From Lasiodiplodia sp. COLG20 (Eukaryota; Ascomycota; Dothideomycetes; Botryosphaeriales; Botryosphaeriaceae): 64,000 bases of DNA. This document shows positions 11,105 through 20,194 of this stretch, in pieces. Both the position numbers and the translations under genes were made by a program. The notes under the pieces are model-generated. The model saw nothing but the letters and a program-made list of their open reading frames with translations, did not search any database and was not told the origin of the DNA. Within the stretch, counting starts at the first letter, position 1, and the number at the start of each line of letters is the position of its first letter. The stretch lies in NCBI GenBank assembly GCA_009801085.1, contig VNWV01000007.1:1116001-1180000 (forward strand). Reading direction: 5' to 3'.

Positions 11105-14100
11105 ATGGGAACGCAATCTGAATTTACAGCCGGTTAGTATCGCTCAATAGTCAGACTGAGCTCTAATCAGCTGATGTGACTGGACATAAATCACACGCTC
11201 CTGGTGCTCGATCTTCTTTAAATCGCCATATACTAATTGAGCGTCCAGACATTGATGATGCGGAGATCCTCAAAGGAAGCCAGTCAATGGATGTAGGCTT
11301 ACTCACACCGCCTGGCACCCTTTCGAGCAATGAGCAGGACACAATTCCAAACGAAGATGCGAAAACCAATCTGCCAGCTGGAAAGTCCGAATCCGAAACA
11401 GGAACTCATGGCTCTACGGGAACCGTATCATGTGGGAAACAGCCGCCAGTGACTTTCGTAGACCCTGTCGGAACGAGGTGGGCCTTACCGTATGATGCGT
11501 GCCGCACTTGGGCTGTAAGTTCACTTCTACGGTTGAAGGTAATTGCTAACAACATTTGAAAGGAAATGAAATCCACTGTGAAAGAGATTTTCATGGACAC
11601 CTATCTTCCAAAACGGGCCATCGAAGAGTTCGAAGACAAGGAGAAAGTCAATACAGGGAACAAGCATTTTACAGTCTTGAAGCTGAATCCTGAGCAAGTG
11701 GTATCCCAAGATCACTGGGAGAGACTTGTAGAGCCTGGTTGGGAGTTTACCGTCAGGTTTAATAGGCGAAGAAACCTCCCGGCTACAATCGCGAGCACGA
11801 AGGAACAGCTGTTGGAAGCCTCAAGAAAGGAGGAAGCCCAGAGAAAAAGACTAATAAGAAGAGAGAAAGAGAAAGAGGACACATCAAGAGAAAGCGAAAG
11901 TAAGCCCCTGACTAACAAGGAGCCAGATGATGATCAAGACACCATAGATGACAGCGAGCTCCCTGATCATTCTTTCTTGGTCGAGTATTGGCAGGAAGAA
12001 AGGCACTCTCGTCATCCAGATCACCTCTTCGATCGTGCCGACGAAGGCACGTTCGTACTGGACATCAAAGCCAGGGATTCCGGAGTAAAAGGCGTCCCCG
12101 CAGTGATTCAAGAGATCAGGAGGGTCGTCTTCTCGAAAGGCAGGAAACACGACCAATCCATCAAGAAATGCGACCAATCCAGCAATCAATTCCCATTGAT
12201 CCATGAAAGCGATACCGTAGGAAACCCTACCATCCGGATCCATTCCATGAAGCTTCTGAATGCTCTCAAAGACACGATCAAGTTTATCAGACCGAAAGAG
12301 GACAGTTCCGATTCATCAAAGTTCGATTTTCGTGACAATATGACTACAAATCTCAATGCGGGAATCTTTGTGTTTCCCTACAAAGACTTGTATCACCATA
12401 AGGATGATTTAGTCAAGTACAAAGACAGCAAAGCAGGCGTTCGAGAGAATCATTCGCCCGAGTATAACGAGGAATGTGATCGTCATATTGACATTCTTAT
12501 CGAGTACTTGTATCAGCAGTCTTCCATCAGCCTTCAAGAAGCAGAACAGCTCTGGAGTCAACCAGTCCCGAGAACGACGTTCAATTCTTATTGGTTGCTC
12601 CTCAAGCCCGGTTCGACTGTGTTTGTTCGAGATGGGTACGACCTCAACGCATACGTTATCGAATCGACCACTGGGGGACCATTCGAAAGTGGGGACTCCA
12701 CCAGGTATCGTCAGTACACTGTGATGCTGTGGAATCTCGATTTCGATGGAAATAAACTGAGTCGCTCGGAGCGGATCGTGGAAGTTCCATTGTTCGATGG
12801 AGAGCGAGACATCACGTCATTGCCGCTGTTTCCAACCAGATTCCACGAAAATGAGGACGAGAAGAGGAGAGAGTTGATCGAGCGAGGCAAAACGTTCGTC
12901 AATGTCGTAAGAGCACCAGCTTTCCGAGAATATTCTGGACCAAGTCGTTTCCATGGAGCTAGGGCTGTAAGTTCTTCTTTTATACTCACTCCATAGGTTC
13001 ATGACAGACGCTTACTTCTATAATAGTTTGACAATGCGCGAGTGGTCATCGATCATATCAGCCGGCCTTGGGAGAAATACATCTCCAAAGAGGAAACTTT
13101 GTCTCCGACCATTCATGTTCCTTGTCAAGGAGCTTGCACAAAATTCGCATCTAATGGTAGGACACCGGCTTGCCAGTGTCCTAACTGCGTTGCCAAGCGT
13201 ATTCGCACGAGAGAAACTCAACGTATTGAGCTCGATGGTTACGAGGAGATCAAGCTTAGCGCTGAAACTGAGTTGACGGAACACCAATACCTTCTATGTT
13301 GGTCGCACGTTTATGGGTTCTTGTTGAAGGATAGAGAGTGGGGTAAGTTTTCTTTCAATAATCGATTTGACTCAGTAGAAACTAACAATGTTCTAGACCT
13401 ACTTGCCGTAACGGGTCTCAAACCACCAAATTTCCAGGAGAACGTGATTGACAATCTCGTCATGGACCAAGGAAACAAAGATATTATCAAAGCTGTCTGC
13501 GAGACTTATAGCCAGGTCGCGGAGAAGAAAGATCTGTTCTTCGCAGATTTCATTCGTGGAAAAGGCGAGGGGCAGATCATGCTGCTCCATGGCCCTCCCG
13601 GCACCGGCAAAACCCTCACTGCTGGTAGGTATTTGCATCTACTCGCCGCATGTTGCCCTCTTACCTCCTCTTCTTTTCGCAAATAGGGTTTGTTGCTCAT
13701 ATCTCGCAGAATCAGTGGCCGAATATACGAGGCGGCCCCTCCTGAGCGTCACATCGGCTGACCTGGGGCACGAACCTGAAGCGCTGGAACGTCATCTACT
13801 CAAGTTTTTCCGTGATGCTACTAAATGGGATGCTATTGTCCTTCTTGACGAAGCTGATGTATATCTCCAACGACGGTCGGTCAATGATCTACAACGAAAC
13901 AGCATCGTTTCTGGTAATATTACTCCACTTCCCCTTGCTTTGAGGGTCTTCTCCAGTGCTCAAGAGAAATGAGATGCTAACGAAACTAAAAGTCTTTCTA
14001 CGCGCACTGGATTACTTCCGAGGAATCCTCTTCCTGACGACGAATCGTGTCGGTTCCTTTGATGAGGCGTTCATGTCCCGCATCCACTTACAGATTGGCT

Positions 14101-14593
14101 ATCCAGCCTTGGATGATAGCGCGCGGGTGAAGATCTGGAACAACAATTTTACTAAGCTGAAATCCAACAAAAAAGATGGCGGAAAGAAGTTCGATATTCA
14201 TTACCGAGTGAAGGACTACATCCAGGGATCCAGTGATCTTCTCGAGCTCAAGTGGAACGGCCGCGAGATCCGTAATGGTAAGTCTAAAAACTCAGTGTGT
14301 TCCCCGTTCTGGTAAAGTCTCACTTCGCTGAAACTTTCTCTACAGCATTCCAAACCGCAGTCGCACTGGCGTCTTTTGAAGCGAAAAAGAATGGCGACGA
14401 AGTCCCCGAGTTGAAGACCGACCACATTGATCAAGTGGTGAAGATGTCCAAGAATTTCAAGGTCTATATGGAGCAAGCACTCCAAGTGACTTACGACGAG
14501 TGGGCGGCTATGAATCGACTGAGAGCCCTTGACTCCCAGCCCGACTTGCCTCCGCCAAGTCAATTCCAAGTGCCGAAGTCATTCGCGCGTTGA
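11105..14593 (+). CDS. Large AAA+ ATPase (DUF7025-type)
   Basis: Eight exons: 11105-11132, 11171-11514, 11563-12966, 13027-13342, 13397-13624, 13710-13913, 13993-14277, 14346-14593; 1018 residues, with every junction in phase. The N-terminal half is a fungal-specific region (DUF7025-like) containing a charged Lys/Glu linker near residues 210-250. A cysteine cluster (C625, C629, C641, C643, C646) may bind metal. The single AAA+ module has Walker A GPPGTGKT (763-770) and Walker B IVLLDEAD (816-823), then FLTTNRVGSFDEAF with the sensor-1 Asn. A C-terminal lid ends the protein. The family is common and multicopy in filamentous fungi but has no assigned function. Its neighbour is the divergent DUF7708 gene. 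The motifs look fully functional. Confidence 0.85.
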
Positions 14594-14997
14594 ATGTTTT
14601 CTGTTCCATAGCCAATATAGAGTTGGGGATTCTTATAGCATGAAATAGTTGTTTGAATGCATGATCTGCTCCTCCTTAGAGCCTATATCAAGAGCTGCGT
14701 TTATGCAGGCTTGCGACTGAATAACTTGAATTCGCAGTGTTTTTTTTTCTTGCGTTCCGTATACATACGGTCTAGGCGTGCGATGCCTGGTGAGCTGACG
14801 TGTTAGTAAAATCGAGTACGAAATATTGAAAGTGCTGTATGCAAAGTCATGTATTCGTATTCCCGCATTGGAATAATAGGTGCAAAACGCCTGTCCACAA
14901 CTCTGCCCTAACTGAATAGACAAGTCGCCCGTCTTTGCTGGTATTCAAGAACGTGCTTCCAATGAGATTATCTCAGCGCGGCTATCTGATTGCCCGT
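14594..14997. other. Convergent 3' spacer
   Basis: 404 bp between the stops of the AAA+ ATPase and sec17. It holds a T9 run near 14742 and no recognised gene; probably 3' UTRs. Confidence 0.5.
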
Positions 14998-16106
14998 TTA
15001 CGAGAAGTCCTCTTCCTGCTTCTCGATGTTGTTCTTTATGCGAAGGAGCATGGTCGTCTTCCACTTGTCAAGCTTCGACAGCTGATCGAACTGGAAGAGC
15101 TTCTCGGAGAAAAGCTCTTGGTCACCGGCCTCAACCGCCTCAGCGAGGTCATTGAGTAGCATGTACTCCCGCTGTGACGCGAAGGTGTGATCGAGATCTT
15201 GGTAGCTCTCCAGTGCCCGCCTGGCACCAACCATATCCTACGTAATGTCAGTATAGTACTCATCGCGCCAGGTCCACAGTCTAATATCTTACGTTGGTTG
15301 CCAGATGGCAGATGCCTCCCTTCAGCAAGTATTCCTTGACCGACCACTTCATGAGGTTGTTGTTGATGCTGGACTTCGCGACGCGCTCGAAGTTCTCAAC
15401 CGCCTTGTAGTAGTCTCCCTCAAGAGCCGCGAGATCGCCGACCTTGAGGAACAGCTTGTTCGCCAACCTGCAAGCATTGTTAACCAATGATCGGTCCGAA
15501 AGTTCGGTGGGGATAACTCACGCTTCGGCATTGTCCTGCTCGTACCAGCCGGCAGCGGTCTCGTATGCCTCCATAGCGCGCTTCTGGTCGCCAAGTTCAA
15601 CCTCGAACAGCTCCGCAATGTTCTGCTTCCATGTAGCCGCCCGCCTGAAGTTGCCCTTCATAGTATAGTGATTGATGGCGACGTCGAGGCAACGAGCGGC
15701 ATCCTCAGGGTCCGTCTTCCTGTACGTCTTGAAGGCCTCGGTCATGGTGTTCGCCGCGTCATCGGGCTCGTTCAGGTTGTTCTGCTGGATCGCAGCGGCG
15801 CGCTCAAACGCCAGACCGGCCTCCTTGCCTGTGCGAAACAGTTTCTTAGTGACGTGCGTTCGCGCCCCCGGCGGGCTGCGGGGTTCAGCTCACCCTGCTT
15901 CTGCATTCTGAAGGCGTTCGCGGCCTGGATGTACAGCTCCGCCGCGTTCTCGTACTTCTCTTGACGACCGCCAAACAAGCTGAAGCCTGAGCCGGCCGAG
16001 GCAACTGCCTTCTCGGCCTGTGGAAAGCTGTGAGTATGCGCCGAGCCGGTCTTTGAGGTGACTTCACTACCTTCTGGAGCAGCGCGCGAGGGTCCTGCGT
16101 GGCCAT
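14998..16106 (-). CDS. sec17: Alpha-SNAP
   Basis: Five exons: 16106-16071, 16017-15894, 15828-15522, 15467-15293, 15237-14998; 293 residues, matching yeast Sec17 (292). The TPR-like helical hairpins are evident, with blocks such as KYENAAELYIQAANAFRMQK, GNFRRAATWKQNIAELFE and NLMKWSVKEYLLKGGICHLA. The protein ends with the NNIEKQEEDFS-type acidic tail that stimulates NSF/Sec18. In the family it binds SNARE bundles and recruits Sec18 for disassembly after fusion in the cytosol. Exon 1 encodes only 12 residues. It is head-to-head with the Gta3-like gene, with a TATCGATAA near the middle of the shared promoter. With vti1 it is the second SNARE-cycle gene here; that is probably coincidence. Confidence 0.95.
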
Positions 16107-16483
16107 GGTGGCTGGAGAGCGTCAAGGATGGTATGCGTGTGTTGTCAGAGGGGGAATGTTCTGAGAATTCGGCGGGTGGTGGCAGTAGAGTCGTTGTGTG
16201 GTTCTGAGGGGCGGTGTTGTTCTTGGAACCATTACGAGGCAGCGGCAGTCACAGCCCACTTGTTCCACGCCCGACACCCATTGCTTATCGATAAGGCTGC
16301 CGACTTCATCTCTCCGACGACATCATCCGGCTAAACATACCACATTGCTGAAACAGACTCCAAACGGCGTGTGGAGCTCGCACATTTGGTACGAATAATA
16401 CCGCCCGTTCTTCTTATTCACATTTTGCCCAACAAAACACAACACCGAGCCTCAACATATACTAACTCGGCTGCCGCAGCACC
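16107..16483. promoter_or_regulatory. Divergent promoter, sec17 / Gta3-like
   Basis: 377 bp containing the palindrome TATCGATA near its centre (16286-16293) and nothing else recognised. Confidence 0.5.
16286..16293. promoter_or_regulatory. TATCGATA palindrome, copy 1
   Basis: Context GCTTATCGATAAGGC. It lies 180 bp from the sec17 ATG and 191 bp from the ATG at 16484. See the finding on the four copies; the binding factor is unknown. Confidence 0.5.
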
Positions 16484-17062
16484 ATGTCGAGAATACGCCC
16501 GCTCGCTCAAACCGCGAGATGCGCAAGAGCTTCTGCGCTCACACGACCCATAATACCACTGGTCGCATTGCGGCATTCCTCTACAAAGACCGCCGTAGAT
16601 ATCGAAGCTCTGCTGTTCGAACCCACATGGTCCGTCAAGACGCTGCTTCCTGCCGACGCTCAAACCGCCGATGCGCCAACCATTACATCTAAGCAATTGC
16701 GACACCTCCTCAATCTCTCCGCATTACCTGAGCCGAAGGATGAAGCAGAGGAGACGAAAATGCTACAGACCTTACGGTCGCAGCTTCACTTTGTCCGTGC
16801 CATCCAAGAAGTCGATACCAAAGGCGTACCCCCGCTACGGGCCATTCGAGACGAGACACGCGCCGCTGAGGATGAGAATAGAATATCTGTTGGCTCTCTC
16901 AAAGAGGCTCTAGAGCAGGAAGAGGTGCGCGGGAAGCATTATAAGAGGATTCAGAGGAAAGAAGGTCCCGTGGACACCAAAGGCGCCGAAGACTGGGACG
17001 TGCTTGCTCATGCTGAGCGCAAAGCCGGCAAATATTTCGTGGTGGACAGTGGAAAGACGTAA
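16484..17062 (+). CDS. Mitochondrial GatC/Gta3-like amidotransferase subunit
   Basis: Single exon, 192 residues. The first ~30 residues are Arg-rich and without acidic residues (MSRIRPLAQTARCARA...), a good mitochondrial presequence. Residues ~45-130 contain the Gta3/GatC-like block: LFEPTWSVKTLL, ITSKQLRHLLNLSALPEP, QTLRSQLHFVRAIQEVDT, then GVPPLRAIRDET. In the family this small subunit stabilises the GatAB enzyme that converts Glu-tRNA(Gln) to Gln-tRNA(Gln) in mitochondria. The C-terminal ~40 residues are charged. No intron. I am confident of the mitochondrial destination and fairly confident of the family. Confidence 0.7.
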   Translation: MSRIRPLAQTARCARASALTRPIIPLVALRHSSTKTAVDIEALLFEPTWSVKTLLPADAQTADAPTITSKQLRHLLNLSALPEPKDEAEETKMLQTLRSQLHFVRAIQEVDTKGVPPLRAIRDETRAAEDENRISVGSLKEALEQEEVRGKHYKRIQRKEGPVDTKGAEDWDVLAHAERKAGKYFVVDSGKT

Positions 17063-17537
17063 AGAGATGGGCTAAGAAATTTTGAAGCATCCCATGATTG
17101 GCACGCAGAATGTGTCTGCTCCACTCGCCACCGCAGAGGACGGTCATGAAGGATATGAAGTTTTCCAGACTGCATGAGTGGCACTGTTTCATCACCAAGT
17201 CGTATTGCAACAAACAAAGCAGGCAGACACGAGGCATGATGTCAAAAGCATGAAGCCGTTCCTACGGCCTGACAGTCACCAAAGTCTGGTTGTGTGCACA
17301 TGGAAAGTTTCTTTGTTTGGACCGCAAGTTCTCGTACGTTAATACCGAGATCTGGGTCGAATAGCAAGGAAAGTATTTTGTGTAACCCCCACAACCAACG
17401 TATGTCAACCCTGTTTTCGTATTCTCATTACTGTCATTCGCGACTTCCATTAGACCAGTCAGTCTTGTGTCCGCCTCATTCAAGGAAACGTATCGCACCA
17501 ACGCCAACGCCGTACCGTTATACACAGGAAAGTAAAA
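17063..17537. other. Convergent 3' spacer
   Basis: 475 bp between the Gta3-like stop and the stop at 17538. Short frames cross it but none shows similarity; read as 3' UTRs. Confidence 0.45.
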
Positions 17538-18395
17538 TTAATCAAACATGGAACCGACACCAAGGAGATCGAAGTTTCTTTGCAGTTTCCTATTCCGGAC
17601 AAGTGCACAAGCTTCATGGTGGCCTGCGTCTGCCGTTGCACAGCAGTCGCAGAATGAAAGAGCCTCAGCTGGTGGGAGGTCAGGAGTTGGAAGACGCTCG
17701 ATCCTCGGGGCAGGAGGAGGCGAACGAGAAGGGTCATTGTCACTGTCGTCGTGTGACTGGTTCGTCGCTGCTTGTGTCGACGAGAAGACCCAGTACCCAG
17801 GTTCGGCATGACCGATCTGGGACGATGGGCTTTGAGATCCAGACAATGATCGGACGGGAGCATAGCCAGACTCGACGTCGTGGGGAGCTGCAAGAGGGGG
17901 GTCGAGCGTCGGCAAGTGCCAACCTTGTCGAGATGACGGTCGAGATGACATCACGTGGCCAGGTTCGTTGCCTCGGACGGCATTGCTTCCTTTTGGTTTC
18001 GAAACACGCTTAGCATGACCGAGCAATGACCCACTCCGTCCGCGACGATGTGACGCTGCAGTGAGCTTGGCCCCGGCCTCTCGTGAGTCAGGCGATGGTG
18101 CGTATCCTTTGGGGCCTGTCGTTCTGCCCGGCGACATGGCTACGCCTTCAACTCCTCGTGGGAGGCTCCGGGGTTGTTGCACAAGTTCTCTTCCATTGGG
18201 TGGCATGGTGGGGTGTGGTGGGGCCCAGGACGACAACATGGTCGCAGTCTTGTCTGGGAAGAGGAGGAAATCAGCTGACGGGGCGGCCTCAATGCCGAAG
18301 TCGTGTGCGCTGTGAAGGGTGTGTTGGGTGTGAGAGGTATCGCGCATAGAGGGCTTATGCGCCCGGTGCGGTAGCGACGACGGCATGGTAGGCAT
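17538..18395 (-). CDS. Conserved-looking hypothetical Ser/Pro-rich protein
   Basis: An uninterrupted frame of 285 residues from ATG 18395. I do not recognise it. It is rich in Ser, Pro, Arg and His and looks disordered, except for a C-terminal patch with CDCCATADAGHHEAC, a Cys/His cluster that could bind metal. A TATAAA box on the same strand (18581-18590) is followed by CT-rich leader sequence, which supports transcription. The leader contains a 7-codon upstream ORF near 18438. Frames on the opposite strand are also open here, as often happens in GC-rich Ser/Arg sequence, so coding status is probable, not proven. An additional 5' exon cannot be excluded, because the frame remains open a few codons upstream of the ATG. 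Confidence 0.5.
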   Translation of the reverse strand: MPTMPSSLPHRAHKPSMRDTSHTQHTLHSAHDFGIEAAPSADFLLFPDKTATMLSSWAPPHPTMPPNGRELVQQPRSLPRGVEGVAMSPGRTTGPKGYAPSPDSREAGAKLTAASHRRGRSGSLLGHAKRVSKPKGSNAVRGNEPGHVMSSRPSSRQGWHLPTLDPPLAAPHDVESGYAPVRSLSGSQSPSSQIGHAEPGYWVFSSTQAATNQSHDDSDNDPSRSPPPAPRIERLPTPDLPPAEALSFCDCCATADAGHHEACALVRNRKLQRNFDLLGVGSMFD

Positions 18396-19428
18396 GTGAC
18401 CCGGCGACAGTGGTTCAAAGTCCCATAAGGAAGAGCATCAACCGCAATAGTGTAGGAACCTGGAAGGTCTTGGCAATCCAGGATGAACGCTATCGGACAA
18501 GAGGTGGATAGCGGGAAGAGTTGATTAGGTGTGGCAGGTGGTGGGAGGAAGAGGAAGAGGAGGGTCGAGGGGGAGGGCTGGGTTTATAAGGTGGGAAGCG
18601 AGGCCTGGTCTTGGCGGCCTCCCGCTGGTGCACCTCCTACCTCTCACCTACCCACCCGCGTCTGGCACTGATCGGCTCTTCTCGTCTCGGCTGCTTGGAA
18701 CTCCGAGGCAACGAAAACCCGGTAAAGGCACTGTGGACGTGTTGGAACAATCGTTCGATAGGGTGAAGAAGCCAGAGGACTCGAGACGTCCCTCAGGCAG
18801 CATTGGGTGGCTTGATGGACAAGCAGAGCAGCGATGACCGCTGGATACGTACAATGTGTTCTCAGGCTCTGTCAAGCCTGATGCATCACTCGAGGAGCGT
18901 GCCCTCTTCAAAATGTCGCTATCCAAGCTCTCGTCGAAGCGGTTGCAGTCAGAGGCCGAAGATGAACGTCGACAGAAGAGTTCGGGTCGCGGAGGAGCGC
19001 TGATATTAGACAAATGATTTCAAACAAATCGTTTCAGTGTTTGCATCGAAGATTCGGGACGTTCAATTGATGGTGTGGGTAGTTTCGTGTGGTGTGTGAC
19101 TGAGTGACTCGGAGGATGACTTGTGGGGAGGTGAAGTGAAATAGTGCAGTGCACCTCCAGAGCAGCGTAATCAGCTGACACACCGAGCTCCCAAACGGCC
19201 CAGCGGCCAACACATAAATCTTCCGAGCAAGTGATTGAGAGCGGCTCTTGGTGTCTGTGTTCACGATGGAGGCCTTGGAGCCCTTCTGAGGTTGGCTACA
19301 ATAGACGGTGAAGGTCTCCCCTGAGCACGTGACAGAGACAGCCATTAGCGAGAGAGTGCCTCGAAGTCGACTCTTCACATATTTGGACAGCGGGGAAAAT
19401 ATTCATACACCTAATAGTCCTCCTTCTG
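18396..19428. other. Spacer with a Ser-rich open segment (minus strand 18648-19011)
   Basis: 1033 bp. Minus-strand 19011-18648 is open for about 120 codons with a plausible Ser-rich composition (RRSSSASDC, KRARSSSDASG), but has no ATG and a stop just upstream. It would need an unseen 5' exon; an acceptor TATCAG exists at its start. Nothing in this stretch resembles a known family. Confidence 0.3.
18581..18590 (-). promoter_or_regulatory. TATA box
   Basis: Minus-strand CTTATAAACC about 190 bp upstream of the ATG at 18395, followed by pyrimidine-rich sequence typical of fungal transcription start regions. Confidence 0.45.
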
Positions 19429-19951
19429 CTAATTTTCCGAATTTTCTTGAGTTTTGCGCGTTGATGGTTGCGGTCCAAGAGGTTTTGGTGCGTCGTGCTT
19501 GGATTGTTCCGCCTCACTGTTTGCTTTGCTGCCTGGCCAGGCTAAGCCCCAACCTTTCAACCATGACTTTGAGCCTGAGGCATCTTTTGCGGCAGCGGTC
19601 TGCTGGGAAAGCATTTCCGCTGATTTTTGCAAGCCTATATGGGCACCGGGGGTCTTTGCGCCCAAATCTTGTGTTGCTGATTCTTTGGGTTCACCGCTTT
19701 CTAGACCTCCGCTGTTTTGCGTCAGAAACCGTGCGCATTTAACACAAGCTATAGTATACGTACTGCTGCTTCTCGAATGTTTTGTCTTTTTGCTCCTTCT
19801 GCTCTTCGAAGGCAGGCTTAAAGACGTACATGCCTGCGCCGTCCTATCAGCACCAGCTTTGATACCTGGGTGAATTGGCCAAAGCCATACCATTCCAGAT
19901 TCCTACGCCCGTCACGAGGATCAAGGGTATTATTCTGTTGAGATTCGACAT
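19429..19951 (-). CDS. Small single-pass, probably mitochondrial, protein
   Basis: Three exons: 19951-19891, 19833-19764, 19711-19429; 137 residues, all phases consistent. The first 20 residues form one hydrophobic helix beginning MSNLNRIIPLILVTGV, followed by YVFKPAFEEQKEQKDK. This is the layout of small fungal inner-membrane proteins of mitochondria. The remainder is hydrophilic, Gln/Lys/Ser-rich and probably exposed, with an aromatic block SWLKGWGLAWPG. I recall similar short proteins in other Pezizomycotina but cannot name a function. It is divergent from mms22 with a TATCGATAA between them. Confidence 0.62.
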
Positions 19952-20038
19952 GTTGCTGCAATAAGGTAATTGAGATGAAGTGACGTTGTCGCTGTAGTGA
20001 CGCTTTCGAAAAACGGGCAGGTGCCTTAGTCAGCGGCT

Positions 20039-20046
20039 TATCGATA
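20039..20046. promoter_or_regulatory. TATCGATA palindrome, copy 2
   Basis: Context GCTTATCGATAACGG in the 243-bp promoter shared by the small protein (ATG 19951) and mms22 (ATG 20195). Confidence 0.5.
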
Positions 20047-20061
20047 ACGGCAGCTGCGACG

Positions 20062-20067
20062 ACGCGT
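20062..20067. promoter_or_regulatory. ACGCGT (MCB-like) box upstream of mms22
   Basis: ACGCGT 128 bp before the mms22 ATG, followed by further CGCG-rich sequence to 20083. The motif fits G1/S control of a replication-repair gene; this is inference. Confidence 0.4.
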
Positions 20068-20194
20068 TCTCGCGTCGCGCGTCAACCCCGGCGCGGCTTT
20101 AGGTTGTGGTTGCCTCCGGCTGCTGTACAACAACACATTCCTTACTTTTGCCGTGCAGCTTCCCGTGAGCCAACCGCTATGCCCATCGGCACTC

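Noticed and set aside
17294..18013. 239-codon plus-strand frame
   Set aside because: Overlaps the opposite 285-codon frame, which has a TATA box and a better composition.
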